Below, piece after piece: positions 50,501 through 63,933 of a stretch of 64,000 bases of DNA; the stretch's first letter is position 1; every line of letters begins with the position of its first letter. Source of the stretch: Climacium dendroides. Lineage: Eukaryota; Streptophyta; Bryopsida; Hypnales; Climaciaceae. Below the pieces are notes generated by a model, which worked only from the letters and a program-made list of their open reading frames with translations, searched no databases and had not been told where the DNA came from. A program made the translations under genes and the position numbers. The stretch spans positions 1,178,001 through 1,242,000 of the forward strand of contig CATNNA010000008.1 of NCBI GenBank assembly GCA_950106755.1. Direction: 5' to 3'.

Positions 50501-53500
50501 ATGGAGGCCCTCAAAGTGCAAGGCAAGCCGAATTCAATCTTGTTGAATTTGTCACGCATTGCCTTCACATTTTCTCCTCGAATTACCATGTTGCAACAAC
50601 AAAGGGATGGCTTGGAGCATTGGCAACTTCTACATTGCTTGGCTTTCATATTTGTACGAGCAATGTGCATGAGATTTGAAGTTTGGGCAACAAAATACAA
50701 GGCAATGTGACTATCTCTATTTGAAATTCTCGCGCATTCCCTTTGAATTAAGACCATACAATAAGTTGTTACAAATAGTTTGAAAGTGATATCTTGCAAC
50801 AGTTGGGTTTGTCAAGTTTTCTTGCTTTCATTTTCCTACGTGCAATGTCTATGAGGTTTGAAATGATGGAGGCCCTCAAAGTGCAAGGGAAGCCGAATTC
50901 AATCTTGTTGAATTTGTCACGCATTGCCTTCACATTTTCTCCTCCAATTACCATGTTGCAACAACAAAGGGATGGCTTGGAGCATTGGCACCTTCTACAT
51001 TGCCTCGCTTTCATATTTGTACGAGCAATGTGCATGAGATTTGAAGTTTGGGCAACAAAATACAAGGCAATGTGACTATCTCTATTTGAAATTCTCGCGC
51101 ATTCCCTTTGAATTAAGACCATACAATAAGTTGTTACAAATAGTTTGAAAGTGATATCTTGCAACAGTTGGGTTTGTCAAGTTTTCTTGCTTTCATTTTC
51201 CTACGTGCAATGTCTATGAGGTTTGAAATGATGGAGGCCCTCAAAGTGCAAGGCAAGCCGAATTCAATCTTGTTGAATTTGTCACGCATTGCCTTCACAT
51301 TTTCTCCTCGAATTACCATGTTGCAACAACAAAGGGATGGCTTGGAGCATTGGCAACTTCTACATTGCTTGGCTTTCATATTTGTACGAGCAATATGCAT
51401 GAGATTTGAAGTTTGGGCAACAAAATACAAGGCAATGTGACTATCTCTATTTGAAATTCTCGCGCATTCCCTTTGAATTAAGACCATACAATAAGTTGTT
51501 ACAAATAGTTTGAAAGTGATATCTTGCAACAGTTGGGTTTGTCAAGTTTTCTTGCTTTCATTTTCCTACGTGCAATGTCTATGAGGTTTGAAATGATGGA
51601 GGCCCTCAAAGTGCAAGGCAAGCCGAATTCAATCTTGTTGAATTTGTCACGCATTGCCTTCACATTTTCTCCTCCAATTACCATGTTGCAACAACAAAGG
51701 GATGGCTTGGAGCATTGGCAACTTCTACATTGCTTGGCTTTCATATTTGTAGGAGCAATGTGCATGAGATTTGAAGTTTGGGCAACAAAATACAAGGCAA
51801 TGTGACTATCTCTATTTGAAATTCTCGCGCATTCCCTTTGAATTAAGACCATACAATAAGTTGTTACAAATAGTTTGAAAGTGATATCTTGCAACAGTTG
51901 GGTTTGTCAAGTTTTCTTGCTTTCATTTTCCTACGTGCAATGTCTATGAGGTTTGAAATGATGGAGGCCCTCAAAGTGCAAGGCAAGCCGAATTCAATCT
52001 TGTTGAATTTGTCACGCATTGCCTTCACATTTTCTCCTCGAATTACCATGTTGCAACAACAAAGGGATGGCTTGGAGCATTGGCAACTTCTACATTGCTT
52101 GGCTTTCATATTTGTACGAGCAATATGCATGAGATTTGAAGTTTGGGCAACAAAATACAAGGCAATGTGACTATCTCTATTTGAAATTCTCGCGCATTCC
52201 CTTTGAATTAAGACCATACAATAAGTTGTTACAAATAGTTTGAAAGTGATATCTTGCAACAGTTGGGTTTGTCAACTTTTCTTGCTTTCATTTTCCTACG
52301 TGCAATGTCTATGAGGTTTGAAATGATGGAGGCCCTCAAAGTGCAAGGCAAGCCGAATTCAATCTTGTTGAATTTGTCACGCATTGCCTTCACATTTTCT
52401 CCTCGAATTACCATGTTGCAACAACAAAGGGATGGCTTGGAGCATTGGCAACTTCTACATTGCTTGGCTTTCATATTTGTACGAGCAATGTGCATGAGAT
52501 TTGAAGTTTGGGCAACAAAATACAAGGCAATGTGACTATCTCTATTTGAAATTCTCGCGCATTCCCTTTGAATTAAGACCATACAATAAGTTGTTACAAA
52601 TAGTTTGAAAGTGATATCTTGCAACAGTTGGGTTTGTCAAGTTTTCTTGCTTTCATTTTCCTACGTGCAATGTCTATGAGGTTTGAAATGATGGAGGCCC
52701 TCAAAGTGCAAGGCAAGCCGAATTCAATCTTGTTGAATTTGTCACGCATTGCCTTCACATTTTCTCCTCGAATTACCATGTTGCAACAACAAAGGGATGG
52801 CTTGGAGCATTGGCAACTTCTACATTGCTTGGCTTTCATATTTGTACGAGCAATGTGCATGAGATTTGAAGTTTGGGCAACAAAATACAAGGCAATGTGA
52901 CTATCTCTATTTGAAATTCTCGCGCATTCCCTTTGAATTAAGACCATACAATAAGTTGTTACAAATAGTTTGAAAGTGATATCTTGCAACAGTTGGGTTT
53001 GTCAAGTTTTCTTGCTTTCATTTTCCTACGTGCAATGTCTATGAGGTTTGAAATGATGGAGGCCCTCAAAGTGCAAGGCAAGCCGAATTCAATCTTGTTG
53101 AATTTGTCACGCATTGCCTTCACATTTTCTCCTCCAATTACCATGTTGCAACAACAAAGGGATGGCTTGGAGCATTGGCAACTTCTACATTGCTTGGCTT
53201 TCATATTTGTAGGAGCAATGTGCATGAGATTTGAAGTTTGGGCAACAAAATACAAGGCAATGTGACTATCTCTATTTGAAATTCTCGCGCATTCCCTTTG
53301 AATTAAGACCATACAATAAGTTGTTACAAATAGTTTGAAAGTGATATCTTGCAACAGTTGGGTTTGTCAAGTTTTCTTGCTTTCATTTTCCTACGTGCAA
53401 TGTCTATGAGGTTTGAAATGATGGAGGCCCTCAAAGTGCAAGGCAAGCCGAATTCAATCTTGTTGAATTTGTCACGCATTGCCTTCACATTTTCTCCTCC

Positions 53501-54808
53501 AATTACCATGTTGCAACAACAAAGGGATGGCTTGGAGCATTGGCAACTTCTACATTGCTTGGCTTTCATATTTGTACGAGCAATATGCATGAGATTTGAA
53601 GTTTGGGCAACAAAATACAAGGCAATGTGACTATCTCTATTTGAAATTCTCGCGCATTCCCTTTGAATTAAGACCATACAATAAGTTGTTACAAATAGTT
53701 TGAAAGTGATATCTTGCAACAGTTGGGTTTGTCAACTTTTCTTGCTTTCATTTTCCTACGTGCAATGTCTATGAGGTTTGAAATGATGGAGGCCCTCAAA
53801 GTGCAAGGCAAGCCGAATTCAATCTTGTTGAATTTGTCACGCATTGCCTTCACATTTTCTCCTCGAATTACCATGTTGCAACAACAAAGGGATGGCTTGG
53901 AGCATTGGCAACTTCTACATTGCTTGGCTTTCATATTTGTACGAGCAATGTGCATGAGATTTGAAGTTTGGGCAACAAAATACAAGGCAATGTGACTATC
54001 TCTATTTGAAATTCTCGCGCATTCCCTTTGAATTAAGACCATACAATAAGTTGTTACAAATAGTTTGAAAGTGATATCTTGCAACAGTTGGGTTTGTCAA
54101 GTTTTCTTGCTTTCATTTTCCTACGTGCAATGTCTATGAGGTTTGAAATGATGGAGGCCCTCAAAGTGCAAGGGAAGCCGAATTCAATCTTGTTGAATTT
54201 GTCACGCATTGCCTTCACATTTTCTCCTCCAATTACCATGTTGCAACAACAAAGGGATGGCTTGGAGCATTGGCACCTTCTACATTGCCTCGCTTTCATA
54301 TTTGTACGAGCAATGTGCATGAGATTTGAAGTTTGGGCAACAAAATACAAGGCAATGTGACTATCTCTATTTGAAATTCTCGCGCATTCCCTTTGAATTA
54401 AGACCATACAATAAGTTGTTACAAATAGTTTGAAAGTGATATCTTGCAACAGTTGGGTTTGTCAAGTTTTCTTGCTTTCATTTTCCTACGTGCAATGTCT
54501 ATGAGGTTTGAAATGATGGAGGCCCTCAAAGTGCAAGGCAAGCCGAATTCAATCTTGTTGAATTTGTCACGCATTGCCTTCACATTTTCTCCTCGAATTA
54601 CCATGTTGCAACAACAAAGGGATGGCTTGGAGCATTGGCAACTTCTACATTGCTTGGCTTTCATATTTGTACGAGCAATATGCATGAGATTTGAAGTTTG
54701 GGCAACAAAATACAAGGCAATGTGACTATCTCTATTTGAAATTCTCGCGCATTCCCTTTGAATTAAGACCATACAATAAGTTGTTACAAATAGTTTGAAA
54801 GTGATATC

Positions 54809-57728
54809 TTGCAACAGTTGGGTTTGTCAACTTTTCTTGCTTTCATTTTCCTACGTGCAATGTCTATGAGGTTTGAAATGATGGAGGCCCTCAAAGTGCA
54901 AGGCAAGCCGAATTCAATCTTGTTGAATTTGTCACGCATTGCCTTCACATTTTCTCCTCCAATTACCATGTTGCAACAACAAAGGGATGGCTTGGAGCAT
55001 TGGCAACTTCTACATTGCTTGGCTTTCATATTTGTAGGAGCAATGTGCATGAGATTTGAAGTTTGGGCAACAAAATACAAGGCAATGTGACTATCTCTAT
55101 TTGAAATTCTCGCGCATTCCCTTTGAATTAAGACCATACAATAAGTTGTTACAAATAGTTTGAAAGTGATATCTTGCAACAGTTGGGTTTGTCAAGTTTT
55201 CTTGCTTTCATTTTCCTACGTGCAATGTCTATGAGGTTTGAAATGATGGAGGCCCTCAAAGTGCAAGGCAAGCCGAATTCAATCTTGTTGAATTTGTCAC
55301 GCATTGCCTTCACATTTTCTCCTCGAATTACCATGTTGCAACAACAAAGGGATGGCTTGGAGCATTGGCAACTTCTACATTGCTTGGCTTTCATATTTGT
55401 ACGAGCAATATGCATGAGATTTGAAGTTTGGGCAACAAAATACAAGGCAATGTGACTATCTCTATTTGAAATTCTCGCGCATTCCCTTTGAATTAAGACC
55501 ATACAATAAGTTGTTACAAATAGTTTGAAAGTGATATCTTGCAACAGTTGGGTTTGTCAACTTTTCTTGCTTTCATTTTCCTACGTGCAATGTCTATGAG
55601 GTTTGAAATGATGGAGGCCCTCAAAGTGCAAGGCAAGCCGAATTCAATCTTGTTGAATTTGTCACGCATTGCCTTCACATTTTCTCCTCGAATTACCATG
55701 TTGCAACAACAAAGGGATGGCTTGGAGCATTGGCAACTTCTACATTGCTTGGCTTTCATATTTGTAGGAGCAATGTGCATGAGATTTGAAGTTTGGGCAA
55801 CAAAATACAAGGCAATGTGACTATCTCTATTTGAAATTCTCGCGCATTCCCTTTGAATTAAGACCATACAATAAGTTGTTACAAATAGTTTGAAAGTGAT
55901 ATCTTGCAACAGTTGGGTTTGTCAAGTTTTCTTGCTTTCATTTTCCTACGTGCAATGTCTATGAGGTTTGAAATGATGGAGGCCCTCAAAGTGCAAGGCA
56001 AGCCGAATTCAATCTTGTTGAATTTGTCACGCATTGCCTTCACATTTTCTCCTCGAATTACCATGTTGCAACAACAAAGGGATGGCTTGGAGCATTGGCA
56101 ACTTCTACATTGCTTGGCTTTCATATTTGTACGAGCAATGTGCATGAGATTTGAAGTTTGGGCAACAAAATACAAGGCAATGTGACTATCTCTATTTGAA
56201 ATTCTCGCGCATTCCCTTTGAATTAAGACCATACAATAAGTTGTTACAAATAGTTTGAAAGTGATATCTTGCAACAGTTGGGTTTGTCAAGTTTTCTTGC
56301 TTTCATTTTCCTACGTGCAATGTCTATGAGGTTTGAAATGATGGAGGCCCTCAAAGTGCAAGGCAAGCCGAATTCAATCTTGTTGAATTTGTCACGCATT
56401 GCCTTCACATTTTCTCCTCCAATTACCATGTTGCAACAACAAAGGGATGGCTTGGAGCATTGGCAACTTCTACATTGCTTGGCTTTCATATTTGTAGGAG
56501 CAATGTGCATGAGATTTGAAGTTTGGGCAACAAAATACAAGGCAATGTGACTATCTCTATTTGAAATTCTCGCGCATTCCCTTCGAATTAAGACCATACA
56601 ATAAGTTGTTACAAATAGTTTGAAAGTGATATCTTGCAACAGTTGGGTTTGTCAAGTTTTCTTGCTTTCATTTTCCTACGTGCAATGTCTATGAGGTTTG
56701 AAATGATGGAGGCCCTCAAAGTGCAAGGCAAGCCGAATTCAATCTTGTTGAATTTGTCACGCATTGCCTTCACATTTTCTCCTCGAATTACCATGTTGCA
56801 ACAACAAAGGGATGGCTTGGAGCATTGGCAACTTCTACATTGCTTGGCCTTCATATTTGTACGAGCAATGTGCATGAGATTTGAAGTTTGGGCAACAAAA
56901 TACAAGGCAATGTGACTATCTCTATTTGAAATTCTCGCGCATTCCCTTCGAATTTAGACCATACAATAAGTTGTTACAAATAGTTTGAAAGTGATATCTT
57001 GCAACAGTTGGGTTTGTCAAGTTTTCTTGCTTTCATTTTCCTACGTGCAATGTCTATGAGGTTTGAAATGATGGAGGCCCTCAAAGTGCAAGGCAAGCCG
57101 AATTCAATCTTGTTGAATTTGTCACGCATTGCCTTCACATTTTCTCCTCGAATTACCATGTTGCAACAACAAAGGGATGGCTTGGAGCATTGGCAACTTC
57201 TACATTGCTTGGCGTTCATATTTGTACGAGCAATATGCATGAGATTTGAAGTTTGGGCAACAAAATACAAGGCAATGTGACTATCTCTATTTGAAATTCT
57301 CGCGCATTCCCTTCGAATTAAGACCATACAATAAGTTGTTACAAATAGTTTGAAAGTGATATCTTGCAACAGTTGGGTTTGTCAAGTTTTCTTGCTTTCA
57401 TTTTCCTACGTGCAATGTCTATGAGGTTTGAAATGATGGAGGCCCTCAAAGTGCAAGGCAAGCCGAATTCAATCTTGTTGAATTTGTCACGCATTGCCTT
57501 CACATTTTCTCCTCGAATTACCATGTTGCAACAACAAAGGGATGGCTTGGAGCATTGGCAACTTCTACATTGCTTGGCTTTCATATTTGTAGGAGCAATG
57601 TGCATGAGATTTGAAGTTTGGGCAACAAAATACAAGGCAATGTGACTATCTCTATTTGAAATTCTCGCGCATTCCCTTTGAATTAAGACCATACAATAAG
57701 TTGTTACAAATAGTTTGAAAGTGATATC
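54809..57728 (+). repeat. Transition block between the 5-unit and 7-unit regions
   Basis: Eight units mix the types of both flanks: GTAGGAGC, CAATATGCATG and CAACTT from the left, and GGCCTTCAT (56634) from the right. The unit at 56999 has a private GGCGTTCAT. The CCCTTCGAATT junction returns from 56574 after a long run of CCCTTTGAATT. Confidence 0.7.
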
Positions 57729-60283
57729 TTGCAACAGTTGGGTTTGTCAAGTTTTCTTGCTTTCATTTTCCTACGTGCAATGTCTATGAGGTTTGAAATG
57801 ATGGAGGCCCTCAAAGTGCAAGGCAAGCCGAATTCAATCTTGTTGAATTTGTCACGCATTGCCTTCACATTTTCTCCTCGAATTACCATGTTGCAACAAC
57901 AAAGGGATGGCTTGGAGCATTGGCAACTTCTACATTGCTTGGCCTTCATATTTGTACGAGCAATGTGCATGAGATTTGAAGTTTGGGCAACAAAATACAA
58001 GGCAATGTGACTATCTCTATTTGAAATTCTCGCGCATTCCCTTTGAATTAAGACCATACAATAAGTTGTTACAAATAGTTTGAAAGTGATATCTTGCAAC
58101 AGTTGGGTTTGTCAAGTTTTCTTGCTTTCATTTTCCTACGTGCAATGTCTATGAGGTTTGAAATGATGGAGGCCCTCAAAGTGCAAGGCAAGCCGAATTC
58201 AATCTTGTTGAATTTGTCACGCATTGCCTTCACATTTTCTCCTCGAATTACCATGTTGCAACAACAAAGGGATGGCTTGGAGCATTGGCACCTTCTACAT
58301 TGCTTGGCTTTCATATTTGTACGAGCAATATGCATGAGATTTGAAGTTTGGGCAACAAAATACAAGGCAATGTGACTATCTCTATTTGAAATTCTCGCGC
58401 ATTCCCTTTGAATTAAGACCATACAATAAGTTGTTACAAATAGTTTGAAAGTGATATCTTGCAACAGTTGGGTTTGTCAAGTTTTCTTGCTTTCATTTTC
58501 CTACGTGCAATGTCTATGAGGTTTGAAATGATGGAGGCCCTCAAAGTGCAAGGCAAGCCGAATTCAATCTTGTTGAATTTGTCACGCATTGCCTTCACAT
58601 TTTCTCCTCGAATTACCATGTTGCAACAACAAAGGGATGGCTTGGAGCATTGGCAACTTCTACATTGCTTGGCTTTCATATTTGTAGGAGCAATGTGCAT
58701 GAGATTTGAAGTTTGGGCAACAAAATACAAGGCAATGTGACTATCTCTATTTGAAATTCTCGCGCATTCCCTTCGAATTTAGACCATACAATAAGTTGTT
58801 ACAAATAGTTTGAAAGTGATATCTTGCAACAGTTGGGTTTGTCAACTTTTCTTGCTTTCATTTTCCTACGTGCAATGTCTATGAGGTTTGAAATGATGGA
58901 GGCCCTCAAAGTGCAAGGCAAGCCGAATTCAATCCTGTTGAATTTGTCACGCATTGCCTTCACATTTTCTCCTCGAATTACCATGTTGCAACAACAAAGG
59001 GATGGCTTGGAGCATTGGCAACTTCTACATTGCTTGGCTTTCATATTTGTACGAGCAATGTGCATGAGATTTGAAGTTTGGGCAACAAAATACAAGGCAA
59101 TGTGACTATCTCTATTTGAAATTCTCGCGCATTCCCTTCGAATTTAGACCATACAATAAGTTGTTACAAATAGTTTGAAAGTGATATCTTGCAACAGTTG
59201 GGTTTGTCAAGTTTTCTTGCTTTCATTTTCCTACATGCAATGTCTATGAGGTTTGAAATGATGGAGGCCCTCAAAGTGCAAGGTAAGCCGAATTCAATCT
59301 TGTTGAATTTGTCACGCATTGCCTTCACATTTTCTCCTCCAATTACCATGTTGCAACAACAAAGGGATGGCTTGGAGCATTGGCACCTTCTACATTGCCT
59401 CGCTTTCATATTTGTACGAGCAATGTGCATGAGATTTGAAGTTTGGGCAACAAAATACAAGGCAATGTGACTATCTCTATTTGAAATTCTCGCGCATTCC
59501 CTTCGAATTTAGACCATACAATAAGTTGTTACAAATAGTTTGAAAGTGATATCTTGCAACAGTTGGGTTTGTCAAGTTTTCTTGCTTTCATTTTCCTACA
59601 TGCAATGTCTATGAGGTTTGAAATGATCGAGGCCCTCAAAGTGCAAGGTAAGCCGAATTCAATCTTGTTGAATTTGTCACGCATTGCCTTCACATTTTCT
59701 CCTCGAATTACCATGTTGCAACAACAAAGGGATGGCTTGGAGCATTGGCACCTTCTACATTGCTTGGCTTTCATATTTGTACGAGCAATGTGCATGAGAT
59801 TTGAAGTTTGGGCAACAAAATACAAGGCAATGTGACTATCTCTATTTGAAATTCTCGCGCATTCCCTTCGAATTAAGACCATACAATAAGTTGTTACAAA
59901 TAGTTTGAAAGTGATATCTTGCAACAGTTGGGTTTGTCAAGTTTTCTTGCTTTCATTTTCCTACATGCAATGTCTATGAGGTTTGAAATGATGGAGGCCC
60001 TCAAAGTGCAAGGCAAGCCGAATTCAATCTTGTTGAATTTGTCACGCATTGCCTTCACATTTTCTCCTCGAATTACCATGTTGCAACAACAAAGGGATGG
60101 CTTGGAGCATTGGCAACTTCTACATTGCTTGGCTTTCATATTTGTACGAGCAATGTGCATGAGATTTGAAGTTTGGGCAACAAAATACAAGGCAATGTGA
60201 CTATCTCTATTTGAAATTCTCGCGCATTCCCTTTGAATTAAGACCATACAATAAGTTGTTACAAATAGTTTGAAAGTGATATC
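57729..60283 (+). repeat. 7-unit higher-order repeat, copy 1 (2555 bp)
   Basis: Units 159-165 are marked in order by GGCCTTCAT, CAATATGCATG, GTAGGAGC, CAATCCTGTTG (58935), CTACATGC with TGCCTCGCTT, CTACATGC with GATCGAGG (59628), and CTACATGC. The same series recurs exactly 2555 bp downstream. The first three types also occur in the same order at 56634-57728. Confidence 0.9.
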
Positions 60284-62838
60284 TTGCAACAGTTGGGTTT
60301 GTCAAGTTTTCTTGCTTTCATTTTCCTACGTGCAATGTCTATGAGGTTTGAAATGATGGAGGCCCTCAAAGTGCAAGGCAAGCCGAATTCAATCTTGTTG
60401 AATTTGTCACGCATTGCCTTCACATTTTCTCCTCGAATTACCATGTTGCAACAACAAAGGGATGGCTTGGAGCATTGGCAACTTCTACATTGCTTGGCCT
60501 TCATATTTGTACGAGCAATGTGCATGAGATTTGAAGTTTGGGCAACAAAATACAAGGCAATGTGACTATCTCTATTTGAAATTCTCGCGCATTCCCTTCG
60601 AATTTAGACCATACAATAAGTTGTTACAAATAGTTTGAAAGTGATATCTTGCAACAGTTGGGTTTGTCAACTTTTCTTGCTTTCATTTTCCTACGTGCAA
60701 TGTCTATGAGGTTTGAAATGATGGAGGCCCTCAAAGTGCAAGGCAAGCCGAATTCAATCTTGTTGAATTTGTCACGCATTGCCTTCACATTTTCTCCTCG
60801 AATTACCATGTTGCAACAACAAAGGGATGGCTTGGAGCATTGGCACCTTCTACATTGCTTGGCTTTCATATTTGTACGAGCAATATGCATGAGATTTGAA
60901 GTTTGGGCAACAAAATACAAGGCAATGTGACTATCTCTATTTGAAATTCTCGCGCATTCCCTTCGAATTAAGACCATACAATAAGTTGTTACAAATAGTT
61001 TGAAAGTGATATCTTGCAACAGTTGGGTTTGTCAAGTTTTCTTGCTTTCATTTTCCTACGTGCAATGTCTATGAGGTTTGAAATGATGGAGGCCCTCAAA
61101 GTGCAAGGCAAGCCGAATTCAATCTTGTTGAATTTGTCACGCATTGCCTTCACATTTTCTCCTCGAATTACCATGTTGCAACAACAAAGGGATGGCTTGG
61201 AGCATTGGCAACTTCTACATTGCTTGGCTTTCATATTTGTAGGAGCAATGTGCATGAGATTTGAAGTTTGGGCAACAAAATACAAGGCAATGTGACTATC
61301 TCTATTTGAAATTCTCGCGCATTCCCTTCGAATTTAGACCATACAATAAGTTGTTACAAATAGTTTGAAAGTGATATCTTGCAACAGTTGGGTTTGTCAA
61401 CTTTTCTTGCTTTCATTTTCCTACGTGCAATGTCTATGAGGTTTGAAATGATGGAGGCCCTCAAAGTGCAAGGCAAGCCGAATTCAATCCTGTTGAATTT
61501 GTCACGCATTGCCTTCACATTTTCTCCTCGAATTACCATGTTGCAACAACAAAGGGATGGCTTGGAGCATTGGCAACTTCTACATTGCTTGGCTTTCATA
61601 TTTGTACGAGCAATGTGCATGAGATTTGAAGTTTGGGCAACAAAATACAAGGCAATGTGACTATCTCTATTTGAAATTCTCGCGCATTCCCTTCGAATTT
61701 AGACCATACAATAAGTTGTTACAAATAGTTTGAAAGTGATATCTTGCAACAGTTGGGTTTGTCAAGTTTTCTTGCTTTCATTTTCCTACATGCAATGTCT
61801 ATGAGGTTTGAAATGATGGAGGCCCTCAAAGTGCAAGGTAAGCCGAATTCAATCTTGTTGAATTTGTCACGCATTGCCTTCACATTTTCTCCTCCAATTA
61901 CCATGTTGCAACAACAAAGGGATGGCTTGGAGCATTGGCACCTTCTACATTGCCTCGCTTTCATATTTGTACGAGCAATGTGCATGAGATTTGAAGTTTG
62001 GGCAACAAAATACAAGGCAATGTGACTATCTCTATTTGAAATTCTCGCGCATTCCCTTCGAATTTAGACCATACAATAAGTTGTTACAAATAGTTTGAAA
62101 GTGATATCTTGCAACAGTTGGGTTTGTCAAGTTTTCTTGCTTTCATTTTCCTACATGCAATGTCTATGAGGTTTGAAATGATCGAGGCCCTCAAAGTGCA
62201 AGGTAAGCCGAATTCAATCTTGTTGAATTTGTCACGCATTGCCTTCACATTTTCTCCTCGAATTACCATGTTGCAACAACAAAGGGATGGCTTGGAGCAT
62301 TGGCACCTTCTACATTGCTTGGCTTTCATATTTGTACGAGCAATGTGCATGAGATTTGAAGTTTGGGCAACAAAATACAAGGCAATGTGACTATCTCTAT
62401 TTGAAATTCTCGCGCATTCCCTTCGAATTAAGACCATACAATAAGTTGTTACAAATAGTTTGAAAGTGATATCTTGCAACAGTTGGGTTTGTCAAGTTTT
62501 CTTGCTTTCATTTTCCTACATGCAATGTCTATGAGGTTTGAAATGATGGAGGCCCTCAAAGTGCAAGGCAAGCCGAATTCAATCTTGTTGAATTTGTCAC
62601 GCATTGCCTTCACATTTTCTCCTCGAATTACCATGTTGCAACAACAAAGGGATGGCTTGGAGCATTGGCAACTTCTACATTGCTTGGCTTTCATATTTGT
62701 ACGAGCAATGTGCATGAGATTTGAAGTTTGGGCAACAAAATACAAGGCAATGTGACTATCTCTATTTGAAATTCTCGCGCATTCCCTTTGAATTAAGACC
62801 ATACAATAAGTTGTTACAAATAGTTTGAAAGTGATATC
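60284..62838 (+). repeat. 7-unit higher-order repeat, copy 2 (2555 bp)
   Basis: Units 166-172 repeat copy 1 marker by marker, including CAATCCTG at 61490 and GATCGAGG at 62183, each exactly 2555 bp from its partner. The differences I noted are at CAAGTT/CAACTT in the second unit and in the junctions closing the first two units. Confidence 0.9.
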
Positions 62839-63933
62839 TTGCAACAGTTGGGTTTGTCAAGTTTTCTTGCTTTCATTTTCCTACATGCAATGTCTATGAG
62901 GTTTGAAATGATGGAGGCCCTCAAAGTGCAAGGTAAGCCGAATTCAATCTTGTTGAATTTGTCACGCATTGCCTTCACATTTTCTCCTCGAATTACCATG
63001 TTGCAACAACAAAGGGATGGCTTGGAGCATTGGCACCTTCTACATTGCCTCGCTTTCATATTTGTACGAGCAATGTGCATGAGATTTGAAGTTTGGGCAA
63101 CAAAATACAAGGCAATGTGACTATCTCTATTTGAAATTCTCGCGCATTCCCTTTGAATTAAGACCATACAATAAGTTGTTACAAATAGTTTGAAAGTGAT
63201 ATCTTGCAACAGTTGGGTTTGTCAAGTTTTCTTGCTTTCATTTTCCTACATGCAATGTCTATGAGGTTTGAAATGATGGAGGCCCTCAAAGTGCAAGGCA
63301 AGCCGAATTCAATCTTGTTGAATTTGTCACGCATTGCCTTCACATTTTCTCCTCGAATTACCATGTTGCAACAACAAAGGGATGGCTTGGAGCATTGGCA
63401 ACTTCTACATTGCCTCGCTTTCATATTTGTACGAGCAATGTGCATGAGATTTGAAGTTTGGGCAACAAAATACAAGGCAATGTGACTATCTCTATTTGAA
63501 ATTCTCGCGCATTCCCTTTGAATTAAGACCATACAATAAGTTGTTACAAATAGTTTGAAAGTGATATCTTGCAACAGTTGGGTTTGTCAAGTTTTCTTGC
63601 TTTCATTTTCCTACGTGCAATGTCTATGAGGTTTGAAATGATGGAGGCCCTGAAAGTGCAAGGTAAGCCGAATTCAATCTTGTTGAATTTGTCACGCATT
63701 GCCTTCACATTTTCTCCTCGAATTACCATGTTGCAACAACAAAGGGATGGCTTGGAGCATTGGCAACTTCTACATTGCTTGGCTTTCATATTTGTACGAG
63801 CAATGTGCATGAGATTTGAAGTTTGGGCAACAAAATACAAGGCAATGTGACTATCTCTATTTGAAATTCTCGCGCATTCCCTTTGAATTAAGACCATACA
63901 ATAAGTTGTTACAAATAGTTTGAAAGTGATATC
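62839..63933 (+). repeat. Last three complete units
   Basis: The units at 62839 and 63204 keep CTACATGC and TGCCTCGCTT. The unit at 63569 returns to CTACGTGC and has a private CCCTGAAAG. All three end in the CCCTTTGAATT junction. Confidence 0.85.

Larger units (their letters stand above)
43859..54808 (+). repeat. 5-unit higher-order repeat region (1825-bp period)
   Basis: Units with GCAAGGGAAGCC plus TGCCTCGCTT start at 43859, 45319, 47144, 48969, 50794 and 54079, mostly five units apart. From 47874 the order is GTAGGAGC unit, CAATATGCATG unit, CAACTT unit, GGGAAG unit, CAATATGCATG unit. Copies start at 47874, 49699, 51524 and 52984. The third has only four units and lacks a GGGAAG unit. Nearly all junctions are CCCTTTGAATTAAG; exceptions include those closing the units at 44224 and 46049. 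Confidence 0.85.
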
